From Trachythela sp. YZ-2020 (taxonomy: Eukaryota > Cnidaria > Anthozoa > Malacalcyonacea > Clavulariidae): a stretch of 64,000 nucleotides of DNA. This document shows, in pieces, positions 21,820 to 32,053 of this stretch. Positions within the stretch are counted from its first letter, which is position 1, and each line of letters opens with the position of its first letter. Location: contig JADLSH010000387.1 of assembly GCA_016169945.1 (NCBI GenBank), positions 2,790,001 to 2,854,000 of the forward strand. Direction: 5' to 3'. The translations under genes were made by a program, and so were the position numbers. The notes beneath the pieces are model-generated. The model was not told the DNA's origin and did not search any database. It saw nothing but the letters and a program-made list of their open reading frames with translations.

Positions 21820-23011
21820 GAGGTCGGGAATCTTCGAGTTAAGCCCTTCGAGTTAAGCCCCTCGAGTTAAGCCCTTTTCGAGTTAAGCCCCGACCACGCC
21901 CTTTTTTGCCCCGACCACGCCCTTTTCCAAAAAGGGCTTAACTCGAAGAACGAAACACGATTTGGGTTATTCGAGTTAAGCCCCGGGGCTTAACTCGAAG
22001 TTTGACAAAATTGTTGTTGCTCGAGTTAAGCCCCGACTTTTGAAGTATGTCAACGAGGCAATATTAAATTGTCAAATTTTCAATACAAAATAGCCAAAAC
22101 ACAGACATTTCTCCCGAAAAGAACGTATAAATCGCTAATGTAACACGACTATCAAAAACAATCACAACTATTATATCGTTAACACTATTTTAGGTTTTTC
22201 ATACTTTTGGCGGTTCGTTTATCCACACCAGCACTTGTGGTGTCGTGGTCACCACGCTTGCCTTTCAAGCTGGGAGACTTGGGCTGGGTTCAATCCTTGG
22301 TCGGACCATTGAACTATAAGTAAACTGGAACGCTAACGCAGGGGGGAAAATTGAAGCCAGCTTCATTCAGTTTTCTGAGTTTTGAGTTGAAATACTTAAC
22401 GCCGAACATTGGGCTGTATATGAAATTGAAGCTATTAAAAAGTTCTATTTGATATAAAAACTTCAAGACTTTAGGTAAAAGGGAAATACTTAAAACTTTG
22501 AGGGAAATTTTGCCGTATTTTACAAAATTGCGGTTGTTTTTGTATTTTTTAAGTATTTCCATTTTGCCTAAAGTCTTGAAGTTTTTATATCAAATAGAAC
22601 TTTTTAATAGCTTCAATTTCATATACAGCCCAACGTTCGGCGTTAAGTATTTCAACTCAAAACTCAGAAAAACTAGCTTGGCTTCAACGAATCATAGGAC
22701 TTGATCATAGGAGTTAGCGTTCCAGTTTACTTAGAGTTCACTGGGTCGGACCTCTACTTATTGCACTCGTTGAGTCGTTGACATACTTCAAAAGTCGGGG
22801 CTTAACTCGACCAACAACAATTTTGTCAAACTTCGAGTTAAGCCCCGGGGCTTAACTCGAATGATCCAAATCGAGTTTCGTTCTTCGAGTTAAGCCCTTT
22901 TTGGATAAGGGCGTGGTCGGGGCAAAAAAGGGCGTGGTCGGGGCTTAACTCGAAAAGGGCTTAACTCGAGGGGCTGAACTCGAAGGGCTTAACTCGAAGA
23001 TTCCCGACCTC
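21820..23011. mobile_element. 1.19-kb foldback element built from CGAGTTAAGCCC repeats, 9-bp target duplication
   Basis: Ends GAGGTCGGGAATCTTCGAG and CTCGAAGATTCCCGACCTC, flanked by TGCCAACAC on both sides (21811-21819 and 23012-23020). Each arm of about 250 bp holds repeated CGAGTTAAGCCC boxes in both orientations plus GACCACGCCC spacers. An inner inverted repeat (22312-22730) occupies the middle. A 9-bp duplication is typical of Mutator-like elements (inference); no transposase is encoded. Confidence 0.85.
22228..22310 (+). repeat. tRNA-derived SINE head (Glu-type anticodon loop)
   Basis: Contains an A-box-like GTGTCGTGGTCACC and a B box GGGTTCAATCC, with a CTTTCAA loop that would carry a TTC anticodon. 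The acceptor stem does not pair properly, so it is a tRNA-derived repeat rather than a working tRNA. Confidence 0.5.
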
Positions 23012-23020
23012 TGCCAACAC

Positions 23021-23749
23021 ATGTAATTTGACAATAAAGCCGAATAAATAAGAAAGGATTTCCCAGTAAAATGACAACCACAAATTCTCGAAGAAGGTCT
23101 GATATATAGTTTGTATTTTAGTTTTAATAAGTAACATTATATAATTTTCACTTCATATAACTCAATCTTTATGCGACACTATTTTTTATGTCAATTAAAG
23201 TCTTCTGAATTAAATCTGACTATTATGTGAGGTAAAGATTGACAAATTGTAAGCCTGCGTTTTTAACAAACTGAACCAGAGGAGGTTGGACAGCAGGCCG
23301 CAAAGCATCATGGGTAACGAGCGTATGTTTCCACGTGCGGCCTCATTTATGCGTGGACTGCCGTGAAGTCAACATCTCTGGCCATAGCAAATTCTGCGAA
23401 AATGGACGATATTGATACAGAGACTCAATGCCATCATTATGGATGTGTTTAGTGTTTGTGTATGGATGTATAACAAGGCTCTTTGAGTCCGTTTAATGGA
23501 TTTATTTATGCAGAAATCTCAAAGGCTGCGTGTGATCAACTGGTCTTGCGGTCAATATAAATGTTCATGTGTTGAAAATTCTATGTGTAATTTGTGGACA
23601 CTTTGTTCAGTGTTGCACGTGTTGCAATTTATATACTTAAGTAAATGATTTCATAAGCTGACCCACTGCCTGGATCGTCTGTATTTGTAATGCACATTGT
23701 GCAACTAGTGAGGAGTGTAGTACAGACAGTTAACTAAATATTTGTTGGC
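23021..23749. other. Sequence between the nested foldback element and the outer right arm
   Basis: No ORF, splice pair or repeat boundary recognised. It is internal to the minisatellite-armed foldback element. Confidence 0.4.
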
Positions 23750-24036
23750 AAGGATCTAGCAAACAACGTTTTCGATTAAATTTCCCCATTTCAGCGTTTT
23801 ATCCCCATTTCAGCGTTTTATCCCCATTTCAGCGTTTTATCCCCATTTCAGCGTTTTATCCCCATTTCAGCGTTTTATCCCCATTTCAGCGTTTTATCCC
23901 CATTTCAGCGTTTCATCCCCAATTCAGCGTTTTATCCCCAATTCAGCGTTTTATTCCCAATTCACTTTCCGCTTTCAGTTTCCGTTTCCGCGATTCAGTT
24001 TCAGCGTTTTATCCGTACCCAGCAAACAACGATTTC

Positions 24037-24146
24037 GGTTCTAAGTCCATGTTACGCACACAATAGGGTTAGGGTTAGGGATTGGGTCGGGATTAGGGTC
24101 AAGATCAAAGAGAAATATTCGTGACTCGTAACATGGCGTTATAACT
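24037..24146. mobile_element. 110-bp MITE with TTAGGG core, copy 1
   Basis: Ends GGTTCTAAGTCCATGTTACG and CGTAACATGGCGTTATAACT, flanked by ACGATTTC on both sides (24029-24036 and 24147-24154). The core is GGGTTAGGGTTAGGG then GGGTCGGGATTAGGG. It splits an AACGATTTCGATTAAATTTG sequence known intact from the foldback arms nearby. Confidence 0.85.
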
Positions 24147-24357
24147 ACGATTTCGATTAAATTTGCCCAATTCAGCGTTTTATCTCCATTTCAGCGTTTT
24201 ATCCCATTTCGGCGTTTTATCTTCAATTCAGCGTTTTATCCCATTTCAGCGTTTTATCCCCAATTCAGCGTTTTATCCCCATTTCAGTTTCCGCTTTCAG
24301 TTTCCGCTTTCAGTTTCCGTTTCCGCGATTCAGTTTCAGCGTTGTATCCCTACCCCT
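24147..24357 (+). repeat. Third array of the CAGCGTTTTATCCCC minisatellite
   Basis: Same unit and orientation as 23750-24020, with the same GTTTCCGCGATTCAG border. It is probably half of a second foldback copy. Confidence 0.75.
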
Positions 24358-24894
24358 AGGTCGATCAAGGAATCGAGCAAAGAAAGCGACGAACAGGCGT
24401 TGCGAAATGCGAACACGCCATCCACGTGACAAACCAAATATGGATCGAAATTCCAAATATGGATCGTATTTGCAGCCGATGACATAGCGGCTACTGGTTC
24501 CCAGTAGACGCAAAAATGGCTATCTAATCTTATAACAATTATTAACAAGACTTCGAGAAGACCTTCCAAATTTAAACAACTTTGGGCGCATCTTCCCAAG
24601 ATTTGCTTGAGTAGATAACCTGAGGGTGAGCTATAAACGGAAATAAGAGTCTGTAAACTTTTTTCTATCTAAATTTCTTCAGTCTCCCAAATCATGCCAG
24701 CAGCCAGTGCCGCCTGTGCACAACTATATAATTATAGGCCAGTGCCATATTAAAACCAGTTTCTTTGCCAGTGCCAATTAAAGCTTTAAATTAAATACCC
24801 ATTTTTAAATACCCAATATTTTCAATGGCCACCTTACTGCTCGATAATTAAATGTCATAATACACCATAGTTTCGCACCAGTGCTCATTGTATG

Positions 24895-25822
24895 ATGATG
24901 ATGATAACTTTATTTAACCACGCTAACATTGTCAGCTAAAGCTGGTTTCCACAATGGGCGTGTAAAATATTAACAAATAGTTACAAGTAAATAAAAAATA
25001 AAAAAGTATCATGCAGTTACAAATATACAAATATTAAGTATCTATTTACATTAAGAATCATGTGATTTTATAAGCTAAGAGTAGCGATTTTTCTTTTAAA
25101 ACTTGAGATTGATTTAATTTCTCTTATATTTTCTGGTAGGGAGTTCCATATGGAAGCTCCATCGTACATGAAACTTTTCTTCATGTTGTTCGTATTTGGC
25201 TTTGGCAAGCGTATTGAACTTGAGCTGTCACGAAGACTGTGATCTAATATTTCCGTTTTGAAAGTAAATAATTCTTTTAGTGAGTTTCGCCCCATGTTAT
25301 TGAGCGTTTTAAACATTATTTTTGCCTTGGCTTTCACTCTTTGTTCTTTGAGTGGTTCCCATCCTAATATATTCAGTACAGTTTGTTGACCTACCTCATT
25401 TGGCACATGTGCTATAATACGAGCAGATCTGTTGTGAAGTTTTTGCAGACGTGTTGATTGAGTTTCACCAAATACATTCCAAACTTCACAACAGTAGCTG
25501 AAAAGGGTTGAATTATAGCATTGTACACAGAAATGAATGTTTTTTGATCAATATACTCTTTAATGCGTTTGAGAGCATAAATTCCAGATGAAATCTTTTT
25601 ACAAATAGTGTCTGTATTACTTTTCCAACACAGATTTTCATCAAGAGTCACACCTAGCGTTTTGCATTGAAAAACTTGTTTTATTGGTTTGTTTTGAATA
25701 TGAATTCTAAGCTGTTGAGCAGAAGCTTTTTTTAGCATTGGTTTAGTACCAATAATTTGATATTCAGTTTTCGCTACGTTCAAGCTCAGTTTGTTTGCCA
25801 TGAGCCATTTCCATTGTATTGT
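24895..25822 (-). mobile_element. 5'-truncated non-LTR retrotransposon with target duplication
   Basis: On the minus strand, 25801-25412 encodes the end of the RT domain (LSLNVAKTEYQIIG, then KTLGVTLDE). 25406-25068 encodes the C-terminal tail ending in SIWNSLPENIR and FKRKI, with one frame change between. The 3' end carries a GATGAT simple repeat. TCATTGTATG flanks both ends (24885-24894 and 25823-25832), the expected mark of target-primed reverse transcription. Confidence 0.9.
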
Positions 25823-26018
25823 TCATTGTATGTGTAAATTGAAATAAACTATACATTCAATAAACACACCCCAATGCAATTCATTATAAATGCCAATGCA
25901 TTTCCCGTTTCATACTCAACTGATAATCCACCTTTCCGACACTCAAAATCATGTGGCATTCCACATGTATCAAATGACAGAAGATCGGACAAACAAACGC
26001 GCACGAGAATAATTGCGG

Positions 26019-26127
26019 TTACAATTCCATGACACGCACGAAATAGGGTTAGGGTTAGGGATTGGGTCGGGATTGGGGTCAAGATCAAAGAGAAATATTC
26101 GTGATTGCGTGTCATGGAATTATAACC
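26019..26127. mobile_element. 109-bp MITE with TTAGGG core, copy 2
   Basis: Ends GGTTACAATTCCATGACACG and the near-perfect mirror, flanked by ATAATTGC (26011-26018 and 26128-26135). The core from AATAGGGTTAGGG to AAGATCAAAGAG is almost identical to the copy at 24037. Confidence 0.9.
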
Positions 26128-26361
26128 ATAATTGCTGCCGCAGCGAGCGAGCCTTCAGCGAGTGAGCAAGGCGGCAGACTAATTTGATACAGCTATAGGC
26201 AAAATCTCAATCTGCTATAGACGCAATGCATTGTGGTTCCAATTGAAATAACCACAATGCAATGCGCGGCTTGTATAAACCAATTCGACGGAAGCGCGTG
26301 TTCTCTTTTTGCGTTTGGTCTCTTGAGAAGCAGCCAGGAAGAAATTGTTTTAAATTAGTAG

Positions 26362-27165
26362 CTATCCAAAACAGTCAATAGATTGTAAACAAGATCGCTG
26401 CAGGATTAACTCGTACCAATGCGCAAAGAATATACTACAAATGCAATTATGTATCAAGGCAGTTGGCCGCCAAATTGAAATTGAACTCAGTGCTTCGAAG
26501 ATACTTAAAGTACCTTTTCGACAATTCCGCGTCAATCCCAACCAATCTATTGCTTGTGTAGGCTCCCATATTGATTTTTCATCGTTAGGGACGAAACCTG
26601 CACTGATAAGGTCCTTTCTTACAGTTTTGGCATTAGAATTCCAAGTTTGTAGATTTTTGTTTATAGACCAACCGTCATCCAAAATATAGCTATATCAATA
26701 CCTAGGTATCTGCAATGCTTTTCTAAAGGTTTTACCACTTCATGTGAAGATATGTGGGGCAGTCAATAGGCCAAATGGAAGATAAACCTAAAAAGTTTCA
26801 CTTTGTAAATTTGGAGATCGCCAGGAAAAGCCTAAGTAGGTCTGATCGATGCATGTCCTTATAAATGTCCATATGATGATAACCGCTTTTTAAATCAAAG
26901 GTAAACATGTAAGCATTCTGTTCATAATACGCCAACGCCTTTTTCCAATTTTCGTATTTAACCTTAATTCTTTTCAAAAAACACTTATTAACACTCTTTT
27001 TACCCCTCGCTTGAATAGCATGCACCTGATGCAGGGTTGACGACGCGAGGGGCAACGGAAGTCTGAATAACTCTACCGGAATTGACTAGCTCTAAAATAG
27101 CTTCTTGAACAAAATCCGCATAATTTTCTGCCGATGTATTAATGTTTAAGTGCATCACGTCCGGT
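26362..27165 (-). pseudogene. DIRS-like reverse transcriptase remnant
   Basis: On the minus strand, 27160-27010 gives AILELVNSGRV and APRVVNP. 26960-26850 gives FDLKSGYHHMDI. 26700-26480 gives the catalytic YILDDG box followed by SAGFVPNDEKSIWEP and DWLGL. These are diagnostic RT blocks of DIRS/Ngaro-type tyrosine-recombinase retrotransposons. Several frameshifts separate them, and RNase H, methyltransferase and recombinase parts are absent. The recombinase fossil at 20045-20400 could belong to the same family, though the two pieces are 6 kb apart. Confidence 0.75.
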
Positions 27166-27719
27166 AATATTTCAATTTGTAGCCTTCTATGACGACAAGT
27201 ATAAATCTAGATGTACCTATTGCCCTACTATCATTCAAGGGGGGGTGGGGGTTGTAAACAGTTGATGGATCAGCGAGTGAGTGATATGGGTGCGGCTGAC
27301 AATGGAAATCGCTGAAGCACTTTGCAGCATTGTGCTTAGCACAATCAATCTGTTCATACTGGCTCATACCAGCGGAAAATTCATTTATTTTGCTTTACAC
27401 ATACAGGGTGTCCCCCCAAAACCCTTGAAATTAGCATTGCTGTCAAACAAACTATTGTATTCAATTCACACATGGGTAGAATTAAGAAAAACTTGAACAG
27501 TGTGTTAAGAAAGGAGTCAGAAGCTTTTTGTCTTCGTTTGAGGCCTGTTTTTGCATGTCGAATTTCCGTTGAATTTGACTCGTCAAGTTTAATATGAAAT
27601 ATCTTTGTGGACGGCAATTCGTCATCTAAAACAGGTCTTATAACTTTTTTAATAATTAAGCGCCTTGTCCTTCAACGTGTCCGCCATTTTTCTCAACGCA
27701 AAGTGTGGTTCTTTTTTCC

Positions 27720-28010
27720 ATATGGCGCCGGCAAGGGGGGGCGAGGAGGGGCGGCCGCCCCCCCAATATTTTACAGAATGGGTTTCTAGATTCGTCCAAA
27801 TCTGGTGACAAAGGGGGGGGTGAAGGGGTGTATAGAGAATGAACTGTGCTGCGTAAGGATGTCCAAGTGCCTCCAAAACGCAGGAAATGCCATTTTAGAC
27901 ACCCAAATTTCAAAATTGTCCCAGGGGAGCATGCCCCCGGACCCCCTAGAATTTGTTTGCCCCCCAAAAAATAAATCCTGCAATTATTAGTCTTTCGCGC
28001 AACATATTGA
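27720..28010. mobile_element. GC-run-rich insertion inside the mariner
   Basis: Between the transposase remnant and the left terminus lies a block with several G or C runs and no transposase similarity. Exact ends and target duplication were not resolved. Confidence 0.4.
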
Positions 28011-28036
28011 TATTCTGTGGTGGGGTGGTAAGCACT

Positions 28037-28952
28037 TTACTCTTCACTGATATCCCCACAGAAAAATTCACAAGGTGTTAATTTCGGGGTGCATGGCCAT
28101 TCAACATTATGTTGTAATCCTATACGCGGTAATTCCCGAACACCTGTGACTTCACCAAGACGATGCGCTGGGGCACCATCTTGTGCCCACCAAATACCTC
28201 GAAACATGCCATTAAAATACTGGTTATTAAAATGCACAGCGAGTAGCGGGAAAACATAATCTTGTAACATTCGGAGGTACGCAATGCCGTTAACATTTCC
28301 TGCGAAAAAGTATGGTCCCAAAAGAACACCATTCCCGCAGAGCCCTGCCCAGACAGTAAGTTTCTCACGAGAAGCGCTCTTCTCAAAATTGAACTCAGCC
28401 GGTGGATGTCCTTTCGGCGCATATTGGCGAACGTTATGGGAGTTGACTTATCCATTCAGGACAGATGCTGCTTCGTCTCCGATTACATAATTGGCCAAAA
28501 AATGTGGGTCTCTGCATCTCTAGTTGAACCATTCCGAAAAACGTAGTCGACGCGCGGGATGTCATTTGGGAATAGTTCATGTCTCACATGCATTCGATAC
28601 GGGTGCCATCGTAGGTCAAGTGTTGTTATCCTATTAAACGATGAACTCGAAATGCCAAAAGGATTACGGCGCGCACTCACATCACTTGGATTTTGCTGGA
28701 GCAGAGCCCTAACAGCAGCAATATTTTCTGCAGATCGCGATGTTCTTCGCCTGCCAGAATTGCCCTTGTTTCGGTTAAGGCTAGTTCCGTGGTCAGAATA
28801 CTTATTAAACTTTTTGATAATCGTTTTTTGGTCGGAGGATTCCGATCAGGAAACCTTTCTCGAAAAGCGTTTTGCGTTGCGACTAAACTTTGAGTACGAT
28901 TGTAAGTTAATAATACAGTAAACACTCGTTGCTCTGCACTAAGTTGACCCAT
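28037..28952 (-). pseudogene. Mariner-type DDE transposase, frameshifted
   Basis: The likely start is ATG at 28952 (MGQLSAEQRVF), followed by a helix-turn-helix region (NRTQS, FRERFPDR, PPTKK). Downstream, minus-strand frames give RWHPYRMHVRHEL, a GDEA box (first acidic residue), EKLTVWAG and GPYFFAGNVNG. Then come WAQDGAPAH (second Asp) and TPKLTPCEFF (third acidic residue Glu, with 36 residues between). At least three frame changes or stops interrupt it. The family performs cut-and-paste transposition at TA sites. Confidence 0.8.
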
Positions 28953-29462
28953 TCTCTGAGTTTTGATAAATATTTTAAACATTTTTCTTTTTCGTTGCGC
29001 TGTTTCATATGACAAGAAGTTTTTATTAAATCCATGTGTATAAAACCGTTTGTTTTTACGCATTCGTGATTCAAAAGCGATAATGTTTTCAATTTTTTTA
29101 CAGACAATGCTCATTTCAATTTCAAAAGGTTTAATTACTTTTTTGGGGACACCCTGTAAGACAAAATATGCTAGTACAAAAGTTATTTAATGACAGTTCT
29201 ATTGTGGCTATATGTGAAACACAAATGAATGACTGAACGGTTGAATACTAGACTTTGATATGCATATATTAATTCTTCCAGTCTTAGCTACATGTTATGA
29301 TTCAACTGCAATTTTATCCCGACGCAGAACGCGTCATTTCGATGCGCAGTCGAAACTCCGAACTGGCTTATAGAAATATGGTAAAATACGCAAACAGTAT
29401 AAACGTTCTAGATGTTGGCCATCTTGCTCGATAGAACAGGATGTTGAAAGGTTTTTGTATAT

Positions 29463-29535
29463 GGAAATTTCGAGGAATTGAACCTGCGGCCCTGCAGCGA
29501 TTCTGGTACAGCGCTGACTACTGAGCTACAGAGTC
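29463..29535 (-). repeat. tRNA-derived SINE head, unit A
   Basis: The reverse complement starts GGACTCTGTAGCTCAGTAG (A box) and has GGTTCAATTCC (B box) 40 nt later. The acceptor ends do not pair, so it is tRNA-derived and not a functional tRNA. Confidence 0.6.
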
Positions 29536-30104
29536 CAGTGGCAAAGGGCTAACCACAAGATCATGTATATACACTATGGTGATTCCAGTGTATGGTAACT
29601 ATAAAGTGTATAATAACGCCTAGCTAATACAGCGATTTCAATTTGGTCAATAGTTAAATGTACAATCCAAGCACGAACAGCAAGATATACCGTATATTAA
29701 TATTTTTAGCTGTTTAATGGTTTCCTATAAGGCAGCCTATGACCACAGCTCCCTTTTTGTTTTGGCAAGGCAATTCCCAGAGGTATACTGCATGAATATT
29801 TTTTATGCGTTTAATTAGTCAGCGACAACGCGTACAGAAATTTACAAATTAGCGACAAACGGTTGAAGTTTGTAGGTAAAAAGTTGCTTCTTTCGGCACT
29901 TCCAGTTCCATTATTTATATCAAGAAAATAGTTCTCAATCGTAAATCTTCTCTGTAAGCCTACGCATATGGTAATCCTTGCTATATCAAGCGATTGGTTT
30001 AAAGAGTTGTATTACTGGTAAATATATCAGTGCAAATATGATACTAAATGCTCGATCACCACTTCCTTATCCCACGAGGGGATTTGTGATACATTTATTT
30101 AGCC

Positions 30105-30110
30105 TATAAA
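30105..30110 (+). promoter_or_regulatory. TATA box of the signal-peptide exon, unit A
   Basis: TATAAA in AGCCTATAAAATATCCC, 76 nt before the ATG at 30181, giving a start site around 30135. The same box is conserved in units B and C. Confidence 0.55.
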
Positions 30111-30180
30111 ATATCCCATTCAGTCCCATTATACTCTTCGCGCTTGGATTGCACATTTGACCATAGTTAATAGAGATAAA

Positions 30181-30244
30181 ATGGTTAGAAAACTCAGTTT
30201 TCGCTTTTTTTCTATCTTTTTGTTTGCATTTGTGCACGGTCACG
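30181..30244 (+). CDS. First exon encoding a signal peptide, unit A
   Basis: An ATG is followed by a textbook secretory leader: basic MVRKLSFR, then hydrophobic FFSIFLFAF, then VHGHG. It runs straight into a splice donor (G|GTTAGTG) at phase 1; if unspliced it stops after 22 codons. It is conserved as an open leader in all three units, with substitutions that keep its character (Val2 to Ile, Phe10 to Cys). A compatible acceptor in the same unit lies at 35288. The mature secreted product cannot be named. The MFS gene would then lie inside the long intron, which is unusual but possible. Confidence 0.5.
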
Positions 30245-30298
30245 GTTAGTGAATATATTGTATTTTAATGAGACGACCAATAGAAATATTTGGACTTA

Positions 30299-30439
30299 GG
30301 CCCCGTTTACACTGTACCGTTTTCGTAGCGTTCTCGTATTGTTCTTAATCCTCAAGGGCATTAAAGACAATAGTCTAGTTATCTACTTATCTCGAACAAT
30401 ACGAGAACGCTACGAAAACGGTACAGTGTAAACGGGGCC
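30299..30439. mobile_element. 141-bp palindromic MITE, unit A
   Basis: Ends GGCCCCGTTTACACTGTACC and its mirror, with inverted arms of about 47 bp and a TTA duplication on both sides (30296-30298 and 30440-30442). The 3-bp TTA/TAA target fits PIF/Harbinger-type MITEs. Confidence 0.85.
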
Positions 30440-30477
30440 TTAATGTCCAAACCGTGTTTCTGAAATATTATATCTTA

Positions 30478-31099
30478 TTGGATTCTTCTGAACCCAATAT
30501 GGTAAAACATTCAGTCGAGACTTCAATATTGGGTGAGAACAAAGGCCAGGGACGTAGCGAGCGGGGGAGGGGGACGGGGTGTGGAGGGTTGTAACACCCT
30601 CCCCAACCGTAAAAGGTAAAAAAAGAAGAAGGTAAAATTTGAGGTAAAATTTTGACATTTCATAGTTCAGCTAAAATTTGCGGGATAAAGTCGTTATATT
30701 TTGTAAAGTGATAATAAAATTGAATGTTAACTTACTTGAATGAACCTGAACTTTTTAAAAACCTCCACATAACTAAAGGACGTAATTCGTTTGCAAAATC
30801 GCTTCAGAAAACGCCAGAAATGCGGTCCTTGAGCCTCAAAAATATAAAAATCTTCAGGGTGAGGACCCCCAGACGCACCTATTTTTTAAACAACTCAGTA
30901 TTACAATGATAATCAATTAGAAAAAGGTCTATTATAAACATACTCCAGGTAGATTTTAACACTGAAGTTCAATTTTAAGGTAAAATCATTTGACCCCCCC
31001 CCCAACTCCTGATGCTTCACTACGTCCCTGCCGAAGGTCGAGCCCAATATTGCAAGTCGAGTCTTAATATATTTTGCCATATTGGGCGAAGATGAATCC
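30478..31099. mobile_element. Inverted-repeat element with a nested hAT-like MITE, unit A
   Basis: The outer arms GGATTCTTCTGAACCCAATAT and the mirror near 31060-31099 enclose an inner element starting CAGGGACGTAGCG at 30547 and ending CACTACGTCCCTG at 31030. Inner flanks resemble an 8-bp duplication (AAAGGTC/GAAGGTC in units B and C). The same arrangement occurs at about 38312-38904 and 58252-58850. Confidence 0.65.
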
Positions 31100-31637
31100 A
31101 ATATAGGTGTTTTATTATATCGAACAAAACATTCATAACATCAATACAATAACAATGCGATACGACTACAGGGAAAACATGTGACACCTCGGCCGCGAAT
31201 TTGCTTAAATTACCAAAACAAAAAGTGAATAATCTAGTTTTAAAGAAAGCAAAAGTTAGTCTTAACTATCTTTCATATTTTTAAGACGATTTGACCTTTG
31301 ACACTTTCTTTTTGTCATGTTGTATACACATGTTTCTTTTGTCATGTTGTATACACATTGTTTAAAATTAACAAAACATGTAAAAAGGTGAGATAAACAA
31401 GGAAAACAAGGCGATAAGCTATTATCCAAATAGGTAACTGTCCTACATCGTACAAAATATCGGACAGGCACGTGACCCTATTAAGGAATTATGATTGGTC
31501 AATTGTATGTGAGAGAATGTGAGAGTATAATAATAATGAATGTAAGACAAAAGATTTGTGCATGGTCAAGTACCGTTCAACATAAATCGCATTAAGTTGT
31601 TAGCTGCTTTGTAGTTTGACTAGTTTCCTAACCATGT

Positions 31638-31748
31638 TATCTTTATTAACTATTATATGTTATCTTTATTGACTATTATATGTTATCTTTATTAACTATT
31701 ATATGTTATCTTTATTAACTATTATATGTTGTGTTTATTAACTATTGC
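31638..31748 (+). repeat. 24-bp minisatellite ATGTTATCTTTATTAACTAT, unit A
   Basis: Five units, the second carrying TTGAC. Unit B (39441-39551) has the same five; unit C (59357-59422) has only three. Confidence 0.8.
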
Positions 31749-31993
31749 TTGTCAGACAACCTTAATTGAAATAGCTGTCAGTATATCAGCTGTATATGTA
31801 TAATAGTTTAATATGCACATTCATGACAGTAAGCTAATAAAGTAAATATACAAGAAACGGGCAATAATGCAGTTTCATTCACATGTTAGCCATGCTTATT
31901 CTATAGTGGAGTAGTGATGAAAGAAACATAGCAAGTAGTATAAATTGAGAAATCAATATAGTCATAGATCATCAATACGTCACATTTCTCCAG

Positions 31994-32002
31994 TTATATA
32001 AA
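31994..32002 (+). promoter_or_regulatory. TATA box of the MFS gene, unit A
   Basis: TTATATAAAG lies about 58 nt before the ATG at 32054. Identical boxes precede the copies in units B and C (about 39790 and 59678). Confidence 0.55.
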
Positions 32003-32053
32003 GTATATTACCTTTTGCAATGTAGATCACTGAGTATTGAAGTTTCAATAATA

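Larger units (their letters stand above)
21630..24020. mobile_element. Foldback element with minisatellite arms (GGGGATAAAACGCTGAAAT unit)
   Basis: The left arm 21630-21808 is a tandem array of a 19-20-bp unit GGGGATAAAACGCTGAAAT. It is bordered by GAATCGCGGAAACGG on the outside and AAATTTAATCGAAA, GTTGTTTGCTAG on the inside. The right arm 23750-24020 is the inverted, longer version. A second element is inserted between the arms. Subterminal tandem repeats in inverted orientation are typical of foldback transposons. Confidence 0.75.
27404..29156 (-). mobile_element. 1.75-kb Tc1/mariner transposon, inactive
   Basis: Termini CAGGGTGTCCCCCCAAA and TTTTTTGGGGACACCCTG, flanked by TA at 27402-27403 and 29157-29158. 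It encodes a broken transposase on the minus strand and contains a GC-rich secondary insertion. It landed in sequence homologous to the segmental unit: TTATTTTGCTTTACACA on its left and ACAAAATATGCTAG on its right are adjacent in units A and B. Confidence 0.9.

Noticed and set aside
21820..23011. Regular short repeats with spacers resembling a CRISPR array
   Set aside because: The CGAGTTAAGCCC boxes occur in both orientations in mirrored arms with a target duplication; spacers are not uniform and the context is eukaryotic.
24061..24110. TTAGGG run as a chromosome end
   Set aside because: It is only a few units long and lies inside a 110-bp MITE with defined ends and a target duplication.
29463..29535. 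Functional tRNA gene on the minus strand
   Set aside because: A and B boxes are good, but the acceptor stem does not pair and the copy is part of a repeated, longer SINE-like sequence.
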